This document shows, piece by piece, positions 35,065 to 44,197 of a DNA stretch of 53,885 bases; the stretch's first letter is position 1, and each line of letters opens with the position of its first letter. Both the position numbers and the translations under genes were made by a program. Location: NCBI GenBank assembly GCA_015488685.1, contig WFNH01000060.1, positions 1-53,885 of the forward strand, given 5' to 3'. The notes under the pieces are model-generated. The model searched no databases. It had not been told where the DNA came from and saw only the letters and a list, made by a program, of their open reading frames with translations. The DNA comes from Marinosulfonomonas sp. Its GTDB lineage: Bacteria; Pseudomonadota; Alphaproteobacteria; Rhodobacterales; Rhodobacteraceae.

Positions 35065-35904
35065 TTATGCCTTAAGCGGCACACAAATATCCGTCAGCAA
35101 ATCATCCGGCGCTGTATCCATCGGATCATTCAAATAAACCTCAAAACTGGGCGCATCGCGGAATTCTTCGCCAGAATTGGGCAACCCTTCACCGAAAAGA
35201 TAGTCATACGCTGCATTCAGCCCCGCATATGGCCCCTTATAATGCATGACCGCCATACGCCCATCCGGCACCTGCACATCCTGCAGGTTTTCGGGCATTT
35301 CGAAATCATCCCCCACAATCACACCCGCGTGGCTGTTCAAATCCTGTGCCGCAACCGTGGTTGGATCATCATAGTAGATCCCCAGCATCCCTTGCGCCTG
35401 CGGCCACAGATTACGTGCGGTGAAAACGCCGGCAACCTTCTGAAATGCGTTGCCAATTTCCAGATAAGGGCCTTTATGCGCCAGCGCGGCCAGACGTCGG
35501 GGCGGGGCGGTGATGATTTCAACGGGAAACACGGGGTATTCTCCTTTTCTAAGCTGCAGAAACGGTGATGTCAGATCACCACGCTTGCGGAACTTGCCGG
35601 GGGACATGCCGAACAGTTCGCCAAAGGCACGGGTGAAACTTTGTGCCGATGGATAACCGCTTTTCTTTGCCACTTCGGCCACAGGATCATCCGTCTGCAC
35701 CAGCCAGCACGCCGCCCGATGCAACCGGATTCGCCGGGTGGCCTGCGCGCAGGTTTCGCCGGTCATCGCGTGAAATATGCGGTGCCAGTGAAAACGACTC
35801 ATTGCCGCCACATCCGCCAGCCTGTCCAGCGACAGATCGCCCGCGGGATTGGCATGGATATATTCCAGCACCCGCATCAGACGTTTTTCATATGAACCGG
35901 CCAT
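35065..35904 (-). CDS. AraC family regulator with C-terminal GyrI-like effector domain
   Basis: 279 aa. N-terminal double HTH (about residues 5-105): SLDRLADVAAMSRFHWHRIF and VAEVAKKSGYPSAQSFTRAF, ending in FGMSPGKFRKRG. The C-terminal half is a GyrI-like/effector-binding domain (AALAHKGPYLEIGNAFQ, MAVMHYKGPYAGLNAAYDYL). Architecture as in Rob/BmrR-like sensors of hydrophobic compounds. Followed directly by a separate GyrI-like protein; the likely target is its own unit. Divergent from accA. Confidence 0.92.
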   Translation of the reverse strand: MAGSYEKRLMRVLEYIHANPAGDLSLDRLADVAAMSRFHWHRIFHAMTGETCAQATRRIRLHRAACWLVQTDDPVAEVAKKSGYPSAQSFTRAFGELFGMSPGKFRKRGDLTSPFLQLRKGEYPVFPVEIITAPPRRLAALAHKGPYLEIGNAFQKVAGVFTARNLWPQAQGMLGIYYDDPTTVAAQDLNSHAGVIVGDDFEMPENLQDVQVPDGRMAVMHYKGPYAGLNAAYDYLFGEGLPNSGEEFRDAPSFEVYLNDPMDTAPDDLLTDICVPLKA

Positions 35905-36034
35905 GTAGCCCCCTGATCAATTCCTGAAATCACCCTGCCACGGGTGGATTTAACAAATCTTGCCATATTGCCCCCGTTGCAAATCCCGCCCCGCATCGTC
36001 ATATATCACAACAACAAGAATTTCGGAGAGACCC

Positions 36035-36997
36035 ATGGCAAACTACCTCGAATTTGAAAAACCTCTGGCAGAGATCGAAAGCAAAGCCGAAGAGCTGCGC
36101 GCCATGGGCCGCGCCAACGAGGAAATGGATATCGAGGAAGAGGCCAAGGCGCTGGATAAAAAAGCCGCCGACCTGCTGAAGGATCTCTACAAAGACCTGA
36201 CCCCGTGGCGCAAATGTCAGGTGGCCCGCCACCCCGACCGGCCCCACTGCAAGGATTACATCGAAGCCCTGTTTACCGAATACACCCCGCTGGCCGGTGA
36301 TCGCAATTTCGCTGACGACCACGCCGTGATGGGGGGCTTGGCCCGTCTGGGCGACACGCCAGTTATGGTAATCGGGCTGGAAAAAGGGTTCGACACCAAA
36401 ACCCGGATCGAGCGCAATTTCGGCATGGCGCGCCCCGAAGGTTACCGCAAGGCAATCCGCCTGATGGAACTGGCTGACAAATTCGGCCTGCCGATCATCA
36501 CACTGGTCGACACCCCCGGTGCCTACCCCGGCAAGGGCGCCGAAGAACGCGGCCAAAGCGAGGCCATCGCACGGTCTACCGAAAAATGTCTGCAAGTCAA
36601 AGTGCCGCTGATATCGGTGATCATCGGCGAAGGTGGCTCGGGTGGGGCTGTGGCACTGGCCACGGCCAACCGTTTGTTGATGCTGGAACATTCGGTCTAT
36701 TCGGTGATCAGCCCCGAAGGCTGCGCCTCGATCCTGTGGAAAGACGCCGAAAAGATGCGCGAAGCCGCCGAGGCCCTGCGCCTGACAGCGCAGGATTTGA
36801 ACCAGTTGGGTGTGGTTGACGTGATCGTCAAGGAACCCGTTGGCGGCGCGCAACGCGATCGCACAGCAGCGATTGAAGGGGTTGGTAAGGCCCTGAAGGC
36901 AACCTTGAAAGAGCTGGCAAAGAAAAAGCCGAACGCGCTGGTCAAGGACCGCCGCCAGAAATTCCTGTCGATCGGGTCTAAAGGTTTGGCCGCCTAA
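36035..36997 (+). CDS. accA: Acetyl-CoA carboxylase carboxyltransferase subunit alpha
   Basis: 320 aa from the ATG at 36035 (CGGAGAG upstream). Typical Acc[16 protein letters not shown] at the start, [35 protein letters not shown] (in part), [34 protein letters not shown] and [13 protein letters not shown]. With AccD it transfers CO2 from biotin-BCCP to acetyl-CoA for fatty acid synthesis. Stands alone, divergent from the AraC-type gene and convergent with a phosphatase gene. Confidence 0.98.
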   Translation: MANYLEFEKPLAEIESKAEELRAMGRANEEMDIEEEAKALDKKAADLLKDLYKDLTPWRKCQVARHPDRPHCKDYIEALFTEYTPLAGDRNFADDHAVMGGLARLGDTPVMVIGLEKGFDTKTRIERNFGMARPEGYRKAIRLMELADKFGLPIITLVDTPGAYPGKGAEERGQSEAIARSTEKCLQVKVPLISVIIGEGGSGGAVALATANRLLMLEHSVYSVISPEGCASILWKDAEKMREAAEALRLTAQDLNQLGVVDVIVKEPVGGAQRDRTAAIEGVGKALKATLKELAKKKPNALVKDRRQKFLSIGSKGLAA

Positions 36998-37006
36998 ACA
37001 GCCAGA

Positions 37007-37657
37007 TTACCCGTAGGTTTTTGCATGCACCCTGTCTGGCCGCTCCAGATGCGGCACCGCGCCGAATTGCGTCAGGTGCAATTCATCACCGACCAGTTCA
37101 AACTTGTGAACCGAGGTATTCATCACCCGCAAAAACAGCTTGGTCTTTTTGACCATATCCAGCCCCAGCGCGATGGCCGACAGGGTGGCAATCACGCCGG
37201 TTGATGTGACCAGCACCGTGCGCCCGTCCTGCCCCGCCGCGTTGTGTAGCGCACCCATGATCCGGCTGCAAAAGGCATCATAGGTTTCCAGATCGCCATT
37301 CATCCCGCCCTGCCGCCAGACATCCAGAACCTGCGGCACATGCTGGGCGAAACTTTGAATGTCATTGGGAATATCCACGCCGTGACTGGCCTTCAGGCTG
37401 GCGGCCAAGCCGAAATAATCCAATTCATTCAGCCGCGCGTCAATGCTGTGATGCACACCCAGCGCCAACCCCTCAGCGGTCTGTATCTGACGTTTCATAT
37501 CGCCGGAAATGATCCGGTCAAACGGCACCCCGCCTCGCAAGGTTTCGCCCAACCACTGCGCCTGTTGATGGCCAAGGTCGCTTAAGCTGTCATAACTTGC
37601 CTCGTCCTGCGCGCCCGTCTGGGCCTGCCCGTGGCGGATCAGCGTCAGTTCTACCAC
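37007..37657 (-). CDS. Histidine phosphatase family protein
   Basis: 216 aa from GTG 37657 (AGGAAA 6 nt upstream), reading VVELTLIRHGQAQTG. The RHG phosphohistidine motif is at about residues 7-9, and the second catalytic His is probably in the later VTSTGVIA region, which lacks the usual H, so activity is not certain. The start overlaps the end of the PPOX-type gene upstream by a few bases. Substrate unknown. The stop is 9 bases from that of convergent accA. Confidence 0.85.
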   Translation of the reverse strand: MVELTLIRHGQAQTGAQDEASYDSLSDLGHQQAQWLGETLRGGVPFDRIISGDMKRQIQTAEGLALGVHHSIDARLNELDYFGLAASLKASHGVDIPNDIQSFAQHVPQVLDVWRQGGMNGDLETYDAFCSRIMGALHNAAGQDGRTVLVTSTGVIATLSAIALGLDMVKKTKLFLRVMNTSVHKFELVGDELHLTQFGAVPHLERPDRVHAKTYG

Positions 37658-38256
37658 AGTGTTTCCTTTGCGCGGGCGACCCATCCGCGATCATAGGTTT
37701 CGCCGTCAAATTCGCCGGATGTCATTTCCTTTAGCATATCGCCAATCGTCGGTAGCCCTTCGGACAAATCGCCATCCTGCCATAGACCGGCCCGCATCAC
37801 CGCGCGGGCGCATTGGGAATAGATTTCGGCAATCTTGATAATGATCACTGAACGCGGCAGCTTGCCGTCCTTTTCAAACCGCGCGCGCATGTCCGCGTCC
37901 GTGGTGATCCGGGCACGCCCATTTACCCGCACCACATTGTCGGAACCGGCAACCATGAACATCAGTGCGATACGATCATCCGCCACCAGATTGCGCAGGG
38001 TATCCATGCGGTTGTTGCCACGCCAATCGGGCAAGGCCAGTGTGTGTTCGTCGAGTTCCTGCACCACCGGCCCAACGTCACCACGGGGCGAGCCGTCAAC
38101 ACCATCCGGTCCAACGGTGGAGATAACACAAAACCGGCTGCGCAGGATCCAATCGCGGTAGGTCGGTGTCATCCGGTGGGCCACCTTGACCAACGCGGCC
38201 TCGGCCGGTTGGCCGTAAATCGCCTCCAGTTCTTCAATCGTTTTGACATACTCCAT
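37651..38256 (-). CDS. Pyridoxamine 5'-phosphate oxidase family flavoprotein (MSMEG_1061-like)
   Basis: 201 aa. Split-barrel FMN-binding fold: SRFCVISTVGPDGVDGSPRG near residue 45, LALPDWRGNNRMDTLRNLV, IALMFMVAGSDNVVRVNGRA, and a C-terminal region (GWVARAKETLW). The FMN-contacting GNNR-type segment is conserved. Members are FMN- or F420-type oxidoreductases of mostly unknown substrate. Its TAG overlaps the phosphatase start downstream. It begins 3 bases after the plsC stop on the same strand. Confidence 0.87.
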   Translation of the reverse strand: MEYVKTIEELEAIYGQPAEAALVKVAHRMTPTYRDWILRSRFCVISTVGPDGVDGSPRGDVGPVVQELDEHTLALPDWRGNNRMDTLRNLVADDRIALMFMVAGSDNVVRVNGRARITTDADMRARFEKDGKLPRSVIIIKIAEIYSQCARAVMRAGLWQDGDLSEGLPTIGDMLKEMTSGEFDGETYDRGWVARAKETLW

Positions 38257-38259
38257 TCA

Positions 38260-38994
38260 CTATCCTTTCGGCGCAAATCCTGCTTCGGCCATCAAACGAT
38301 TCGAGTTTTCCTCGATCACCTGCTCCAGTTCGGTCATGAATTCATCGCGCGGCTTGCCCGCCTTGATACGCGGCAAATATTCCAGCACCGCCACACCCGG
38401 CTTGCGATACACCCCGCGTTTGGGCCAGAACACGCCGACGTTGGTTGCTGCCGGAACACAATCCTGTCCGGTCTGTTCATACAACAACCCCGTACCGATC
38501 TTGTAAGGGGCTTTGACCCCCGGTGCGATACGGGTGCCTTGCGGATAGATCACCAACTGCCCTTTGGCAATTTTGCCGCTTTTCACATCTGCCATCATCT
38601 TGGCAATCGCCCGCCCGCGATCCCCGCGTTTGACCGGCACATTGCCCATGCGATTGCCGAAAAAGTGGAAAATCGGCATCATGTGCAATTCGCGTTTGAT
38701 GATGAAACGCGGGTTGGTGGCTGTGCTGACAATCAGGATGACGTCCAGAAACGACTGGTGTTTGGCGGCTATCAGGCATTCATCCGTCGGAATTTCACCG
38801 CGCACCTCGGTTTTCACACCAGCAATCCAGCCCAGCGTCCAACGGCAATAGTTGGCATAGGCCTTGATAAAAGCGAACACCGCCTTGTAGGTGAAAAAGG
38901 CAAACGGTAGGTAAACCAGCGCCATAAGCGGCATCATGATATACATCTGGATGCTGAACAGAAGGCTGCGAAGCCATTGGATTGCATATCTCAT
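38260..38994 (-). CDS. plsC: 1-acyl-sn-glycerol-3-phosphate acyltransferase
   Basis: 244 aa from the ATG at 38994, overlapping the ftsX stop by one base (TGATG). N-terminal membrane segments (MYIMMPLMALVYLPFAFFTY). Acyltransferase block I is KHQSFLD (HX4D), block II RFIIKREL, block III YPQGTRIAPG (YPQGTR where enterics have FPEGTR) and block IV NVGVFWPK. Makes phosphatidic acid from lysophosphatidic acid at the inner membrane. Linked to ftsE-ftsX in this operon. Confidence 0.93.
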   Translation of the reverse strand: MRYAIQWLRSLLFSIQMYIMMPLMALVYLPFAFFTYKAVFAFIKAYANYCRWTLGWIAGVKTEVRGEIPTDECLIAAKHQSFLDVILIVSTATNPRFIIKRELHMMPIFHFFGNRMGNVPVKRGDRGRAIAKMMADVKSGKIAKGQLVIYPQGTRIAPGVKAPYKIGTGLLYEQTGQDCVPAATNVGVFWPKRGVYRKPGVAVLEYLPRIKAGKPRDEFMTELEQVIEENSNRLMAEAGFAPKG

Positions 38995-39899
38995 CAGGTT
39001 AGCTCCTTCAATCTGCGCAGGGCCGCCGTGCGGGTGGCCCAGAAAGCCACCAAAGCCGCCAAGGGCGGTATGACGAAGGGTAATAGCCAATGCCAACCCT
39101 GAAAGCCAAGCCCGGTTAGAAAACCGCCATTTTCAGAGGCGGCAGGTAGAAAGGAAACAGCAATCATTCCCACTACGACGCCAAGCAATGCGCCGGACAA
39201 TGCCCGTAAGGTAAAGCGGCGCACGAAGGCACGAGCGATATAGGCGTCATGTGCGCCGACCAGACGCAACACGCTGATCACTTGCGCATTTGCCGAAAGC
39301 GCCGCGTTGGCGGCCAGCGTTATCATTGCGCCCGTGGCGAATGTGATTAGCAGGATTGACAACACCCCCAGAAACCGCAGCCGGTCCGCCGCCTTGATCA
39401 GAGGTTTGCGCCATCGGGTATGGTCATCCAGCACCGCCCCCGGCGCTTCGGCAGACAGACGCAGGCGCAGCCCGTCGGAATCATAGCCTGATGAATCCTC
39501 TATCACCTCGATCAATTGCGGGACCGGCAGGTTTTCGATCGGCAGGTCGGGGCCGAACCATGGCTCTAATAACTTACGCTGCTGTTCTTGCGAAAGCGCC
39601 TTGGCGCTGGCCACGCCTGTTGTGGTGCGCAGCACCTCCAGCGCAGCGCGCGTCTGGGCGTCTATCTGACCTGCCGGCGCCGAAATCCGCACGGTTGACG
39701 ACCGCGCCAATTCGGACGCCCAGCGATCTGCCAGACGCCCTGTCGCTAGCGAAAGGGCCAGTGCGAAAACGGCAAGAAAAGCCATTGCAGCCGAGGTGAA
39801 CAACGTCAGTGTCGCCGTATAGCCGCTGGGCGGCACCACCTTGTCTGCTTGCGAGTCACCTTTGAGCAGCGCGATCAATTCAGAGGCATCCAGTTTCAC
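38994..39899 (-). CDS. ftsX: Cell division protein FtsX
   Basis: 301 aa. Four predicted membrane helices: one near residues 28-55, a periplasmic domain to about 170, then three more (FLGVLSILLITFATGAMITL, GALLGVVVGMIAVSFL, LLPFVIPPLAALVAFW). The conserved ISVLRLVGAHDAYIARAFVR segment couples to FtsE. Its start overlaps the ftsE stop (4 nt). With FtsE it forms the divisome ABC-type complex that activates septal cell wall hydrolases. Confidence 0.93.
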   Translation of the reverse strand: MKLDASELIALLKGDSQADKVVPPSGYTATLTLFTSAAMAFLAVFALALSLATGRLADRWASELARSSTVRISAPAGQIDAQTRAALEVLRTTTGVASAKALSQEQQRKLLEPWFGPDLPIENLPVPQLIEVIEDSSGYDSDGLRLRLSAEAPGAVLDDHTRWRKPLIKAADRLRFLGVLSILLITFATGAMITLAANAALSANAQVISVLRLVGAHDAYIARAFVRRFTLRALSGALLGVVVGMIAVSFLPAASENGGFLTGLGFQGWHWLLPFVIPPLAALVAFWATRTAALRRLKELT

Positions 39900-40573
39900 A
39901 AATCCGCCCCCGCCAGTTGTAAATGCCTGTTGCTGATCCGTAACACCCGCGCATTTACCTGCGACTTGGCCGTGCGGATCAAATTCAGATCATGGGTGGC
40001 AATCATGATGGTTTTACCCATCTTGTTCAGCTCAACCAGTAACGATATCAAACGCTTGGACATTTCCCAGTCCACATTCCCCGTTGGCTCGTCCGCCAAA
40101 ACCACATCCGGTGACATGATTACCGCACGGGCCAGCGCAGCACGCTGCCTTTCCCCCCCCGATAATTCTGCCGGCAATGCGTCTGCACGATCCTCCAGAC
40201 CAACCCATGATAGCAGATCCTTCAGATTGGCCTCTTCGGCGCTGGCATCACGGCCGGAAACCCTTATTGGCAAGGCTACATTGGCCGCAATCGACAAATG
40301 GTCCAGAAACCGGCAATCCTGATGCACCACCCCGATGCGTTGCCGATTGCGGGCGATTTCATCGCGTCCCATTGTCGCAACATCCTTGCCAAATACCTGC
40401 ACCCGGCCCGAGGTCGCGGCCAGCTCCATATAACACAATTTCAGAAATGTGGATTTCCCTGCGCCTGATGGTCCCGTCAGAAAATGGAACGATCCTGGGG
40501 CCAGTTTAAGCGAAATACCCGACAACAGCTCGCCGCCGCCGTAATTATAGGCCACATTTTGTAGCTCGATCAC
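39896..40573 (-). CDS. ftsE: Cell division ATP-binding protein FtsE
   Basis: 225 aa from GTG 40573 (AGGG 6 nt upstream), reading VIELQNVAYNYGGG. This gives the normal FtsE length; the upstream extension of the frame is AT-rich and hydrophobic and unlikely to be coding. Walker A TGPSGAGKST, Q-loop VVHQDCRFL, signature LSGGERQRAALARA, Walker B VVLADEPTGNVD, H-loop ATHD. Cytoplasmic ATPase partner of FtsX. Confidence 0.95.
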   Translation of the reverse strand: MIELQNVAYNYGGGELLSGISLKLAPGSFHFLTGPSGAGKSTFLKLCYMELAATSGRVQVFGKDVATMGRDEIARNRQRIGVVHQDCRFLDHLSIAANVALPIRVSGRDASAEEANLKDLLSWVGLEDRADALPAELSGGERQRAALARAVIMSPDVVLADEPTGNVDWEMSKRLISLLVELNKMGKTIMIATHDLNLIRTAKSQVNARVLRISNRHLQLAGADL

Positions 40574-40736
40574 ATACTGCCCTTTCTTTACGAATTGGAG
40601 ACAGTTGTGCATAAGAATGGAAAATGTTTCAATGGCAACAACGATCAAAAAGATTGATCTTCGCCAATCCATTGATACAACGTAATAGTTAACAGATTAC
40701 CGAACAACTTAACTGGCAGTGAATGTGGGGACAAAC

Positions 40737-41567
40737 ATGCGGTTAATATGCCCAAATTGCGATGCGCAATACGAGGTGGACGATAGCGTCATCCCAAGTG
40801 AAGGGCGTGATGTTCAGTGCTCCAGCTGTGGCCATACATGGTTCCAGAAATCGGCAGCCCAGTTGGAGGCCGATGGCGAAACCCCCGTGGATAGCCCAAA
40901 ACAGGACGCGAAACTAACTGCAACACCGGAAACGGCAGATGCGGCTGATATCGAAACCGCTGATACAAGCGAAACAACAGATCATTCCGATGGAGCCGAC
41001 GAATCCGACAAGGATAGTGGCGAAGAACAACCCGCCCCCCGCAAGACTGATGAATCTGTTTTAGGAATCCTGAGGGAAGAAGCCGCACGGGAAGCGGCCG
41101 CCAGAGCAAAAGACGCCAAAGGCACGCAGAAACCAGAACCGGCAGCTGGGCTTGATCTGTCAAAAACTTCGAGCGACACCGCATCAGAAAATTCAGGTTC
41201 TTCAGCACCGCAATCGGACAGCCAATCTATTGATGGCACTGGGGCTTCCCACCGTGACCGTTTGCCGGATATCGATGAAATCAATTCGACCCTGCGGGCG
41301 GCCCCGAATGCGCTTGGCGAAATAGCCGAAGATGAGGACGTGCAACCGAAAGGACGGCGCGGTTTCAGGCTTGGCTTCTCGCTGGTGCTGATATTGGCAA
41401 CGCTGGGGCTGCTGGCCTATATATTTGCCCCTGATATTGTCCAGAGATTCCCTGAAAGCGAACCTTATATGGTCAGCTATGTCGAACAGGTGAACAACCT
41501 GCGGGACTGGCTGGATCAGATGATGAAGGCTGCAACGGATAAAATGTCGGGCACCGGCAGTAATTAG
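40737..41567 (+). CDS. Zinc-ribbon (MJ0042-type) single-span membrane protein
   Basis: 276 aa from the ATG at 40737 (GGGGA upstream). N-terminal zinc ribbon: MRLICPNCDAQYEVDDSVIP, then VQCSSCGHTWFQ (two CxxC pairs). A long acidic, low-complexity linker (about 45-190, rich in D, E, S, A and T) follows, then a membrane helix (FSLVLILATLGLLAYIF) and a short C-terminal tail that would face the periplasm. This architecture is common beside ftsE in alphaproteobacteria but has no assigned role. Divergent from ftsE; convergent with the DUF4175 gene. Confidence 0.88.
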   Translation: MRLICPNCDAQYEVDDSVIPSEGRDVQCSSCGHTWFQKSAAQLEADGETPVDSPKQDAKLTATPETADAADIETADTSETTDHSDGADESDKDSGEEQPAPRKTDESVLGILREEAAREAAARAKDAKGTQKPEPAAGLDLSKTSSDTASENSGSSAPQSDSQSIDGTGASHRDRLPDIDEINSTLRAAPNALGEIAEDEDVQPKGRRGFRLGFSLVLILATLGLLAYIFAPDIVQRFPESEPYMVSYVEQVNNLRDWLDQMMKAATDKMSGTGSN

Positions 41568-41588
41568 AACGCCACAGCACTCCGCGTT

Positions 41589-44171
41589 TTAATATTTGTC
41601 CAACAGGCGTTTCAGATAGTCCAGCTCAATAGCTGGCCGGTCTCTTTCGCCTGACCGGCGGCGCAATTCCTTCAACAATTCCTGCGCACGACGGCGCCCA
41701 TCCCCGTTCAGCAACATATCGCCCTGGGTTGCGGATGATCCGCGCCCGCTGTTATCGCGCCCCAGCGGGTCACGTCCATTGGCCTGGTCGCGTGATTGCG
41801 CTTGCCCTTGTTGGCTGCCGTCCTGTTGACGGTTTTGCGCCAATGCATCGCCCAGATTGCGCATCCCTTCGCGCAGGGCATCCAGTGCTTCGGCCTGATT
41901 GTCCAGTGCTTCGGCCATTTGACCGTCCCGCAGCGCTTGTTCTGCCCCGTCCATTGCGCGGCCGGCGCGCTCCAGCGCCTCGCGGGCAGCATCGCCTTCG
42001 GGGGTTCCAGCCCCGGGCAGGCCATTCTGTTGGCGCTGCAATTCATCCCTCAAGGCCTGTTGACGATCCGCAAGGCTTTCGCCCTGCCCTTTGCCACCGC
42101 CCTCTTGACCGGTCTGGCCTTCGCCACCGCCCTGTCCTTGGTCGCCTTGCCCCGTGTGGCTGCGCCCTTCGCCCTGACCGCCGGATTCGCCACGGTTCTG
42201 ACCGCTTTCGCCACGGTTGGCATTGGGGTTGAACTGTTCCTGCAAATCGCGGAAGGCTTCGTCAGACAGCCCCTGCTGGTTGCGCAGTGTATCTTTCAGG
42301 TCTTCCATCGACTGCTGACCGGGGCTGCCTTCGCCCTTACCGCTCTGGTTTTCGGCCATTTGCAGATTTTCCATCATCTCGTTCATACGCTGCATCAGGT
42401 CGGCAGCTTCTTCCATCCGCCCCTGTTCCATCAGCTCCTGAATCCGGTCCATCAGGGCCTGCAATTCTTCCTGCGTAAACTCGAACGTATCTCCATTCTG
42501 CGCCTGTTGATCCCCCTGTTCGCCATTCTGGCGTTGCTGTTCGGCAAGTTGGCGCATGTATTCTTTGCTTGCGTCCCGCAACTCTTGCATCAGATCTTGA
42601 ATCTCTTCCTTGCTCGCACCGTTTTTCATCGCCTCGGCCAGCCGTTCCTGCGCGCGGTGCAGACGTTCTTTGGCGTCCGCCAGCGATCCATCCTCGAAAA
42701 TCAGTGCAATGTCCCACAGTGCGGATGCAATTTCGTCCTGCAATTCAGGCGTCATACCAAAGGCCGCCCCTGCCTCGAGTCGCCGAATTACAACCCGTAG
42801 CATCAGATAGGCACTGTCATTGCGCACAAAGCCTTCGGGCCGGTGCGTCACCGCCCGCAGCACCTGCGCCACGCGGGCACCGTTATCACGCGACCACAGC
42901 AAATCGCGGCGCTGTTCGATCACCGCACGGGCCAGTGGTGCGAAAAAACGGCGGCCGGGCATTAGCATATGCATGACTTCCGATTGGCCGGTTTGGCCTG
43001 CTGCATCCTCGACCTCAAGCGTCAGCGTAACCGGCAGGCCCGACCACGGGTGTTCGGACAGGTCATCCACCAGTTCTTCGGTAAATTCGGCGCGGCTTCC
43101 GGTAATCGGCAGGGGCAGATCAAGGATAACCGGATCGCGCGGATCAGGGTCAACAGCAAGCCCGTAGCGGCGTTCAACCGTTTCCATATCCAGCCGGAAT
43201 TCTGCTGTGCCTCGGACGACTGCATAGTCATCGCTGGCGGCAAATGGTTGCTTCATCACACCCCGCGCCTCGCGTTTCAATTCGCCATCAAAGCGCACCG
43301 ATGGCGGCAGATCGGGCAGCAGGGCGATCTGCCATTCGGCACCGCCCTGCCCGTCAATCGCCAGCACCCCGTCCCGCGTTACGGTCATTTCTTGGGAAAC
43401 AGCCGCAGCATCTTCTGTGGTTTCGTCCGACACGGTTTCGCGCACTGTCAACGCGCCAACTTCGCCATACAGACGCACCGTGATGCGCGAGCCTTTGGGC
43501 ACGCTTAAAACACCTTGCGGCAGGTCGTTCAGATACAGGCTCGGCTTGCCGGTATAGGCAGGGGGTTCGACCCAGCCTTCCCAGCTTGGCCCTGCGGCCA
43601 TGGCCGTTCCGCCCGAACCTGTGGCAATATCCGCCACGCTCTGCACACGGTTCAAGGAGCCAAACAGCACCGCCACCAGCAAGGCCAGCACCGCCACATA
43701 GCGCAGCGCATAGGGGTCTTTTGCGGAAACGCGCAGGTCGGCGGGGGCGGGTTTGGCCCCCTTGGCCCGTGCCGCCATGCGCGCCACATGCGCCTTCCAT
43801 ACTGCCTGCGAGGCCGCATCATCCGCGCCGATTGCCTGCGTATCGGTCAGCGCTGTAATGGGGTGACCAGGCAAGGTGGCATCCAGCCGCTCACGCGCTT
43901 CTTCTTCACTTGGCCAGCGAAACCGCCGCAGCCCGCAAATCAGCGTCCACACACCCGCCAGCGCAAACACAGCCACCGCTGCCATTGCCAGTTTCGGCGG
44001 GGTAGAATCCTGCACCCCCAGCATCACCAGCGCAATCGCCAGCATCAGCACCGACCATAACGGCCAGAATGCTTTGGTCGCACGCTCCGCCACCATACCC
44101 GCGCGGGTCAGGCGCAGGGGCCATGCCAGCCCTTTCAGGGCGTTGTCCTTTGGGGTGCGATTGTCGCTCAT
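41589..44171 (-). CDS. DUF4175 (TIGR02302-like) membrane protein
   Basis: 860 aa. Two N-terminal membrane helices (near residues 35-55 and 60-80) and one near 160-178 are followed by a large predicted periplasmic region. The middle includes beta-rich segments. The C-terminal third is extremely Gln-, Glu- and Gly-rich with helical repeats (QELMEQGRMEEAADLMQRM; GQGDQGQGGGEGQTGQEGG). The protein ends IELDYLKRLLDKY. Matches the large DUF4175 family that lies beside lysA in Rhodobacterales. Function not established; a cell-envelope role is only suggested. Starts 26 bases after the lysA stop. Confidence 0.88.
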   Translation of the reverse strand: MSDNRTPKDNALKGLAWPLRLTRAGMVAERATKAFWPLWSVLMLAIALVMLGVQDSTPPKLAMAAVAVFALAGVWTLICGLRRFRWPSEEEARERLDATLPGHPITALTDTQAIGADDAASQAVWKAHVARMAARAKGAKPAPADLRVSAKDPYALRYVAVLALLVAVLFGSLNRVQSVADIATGSGGTAMAAGPSWEGWVEPPAYTGKPSLYLNDLPQGVLSVPKGSRITVRLYGEVGALTVRETVSDETTEDAAAVSQEMTVTRDGVLAIDGQGGAEWQIALLPDLPPSVRFDGELKREARGVMKQPFAASDDYAVVRGTAEFRLDMETVERRYGLAVDPDPRDPVILDLPLPITGSRAEFTEELVDDLSEHPWSGLPVTLTLEVEDAAGQTGQSEVMHMLMPGRRFFAPLARAVIEQRRDLLWSRDNGARVAQVLRAVTHRPEGFVRNDSAYLMLRVVIRRLEAGAAFGMTPELQDEIASALWDIALIFEDGSLADAKERLHRAQERLAEAMKNGASKEEIQDLMQELRDASKEYMRQLAEQQRQNGEQGDQQAQNGDTFEFTQEELQALMDRIQELMEQGRMEEAADLMQRMNEMMENLQMAENQSGKGEGSPGQQSMEDLKDTLRNQQGLSDEAFRDLQEQFNPNANRGESGQNRGESGGQGEGRSHTGQGDQGQGGGEGQTGQEGGGKGQGESLADRQQALRDELQRQQNGLPGAGTPEGDAAREALERAGRAMDGAEQALRDGQMAEALDNQAEALDALREGMRNLGDALAQNRQQDGSQQGQAQSRDQANGRDPLGRDNSGRGSSATQGDMLLNGDGRRRAQELLKELRRRSGERDRPAIELDYLKRLLDKY

Positions 44172-44197
44172 ACTGATCCTTTATCGGCCCTGTAAGG

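Noticed and set aside
41796-42800. Long hydrophobic plus-strand frame in the DUF4175 gene
   Set aside because: The antisense of Gln/Glu-rich repeats reads as Leu/Phe-rich sequence; it is not a real membrane protein.
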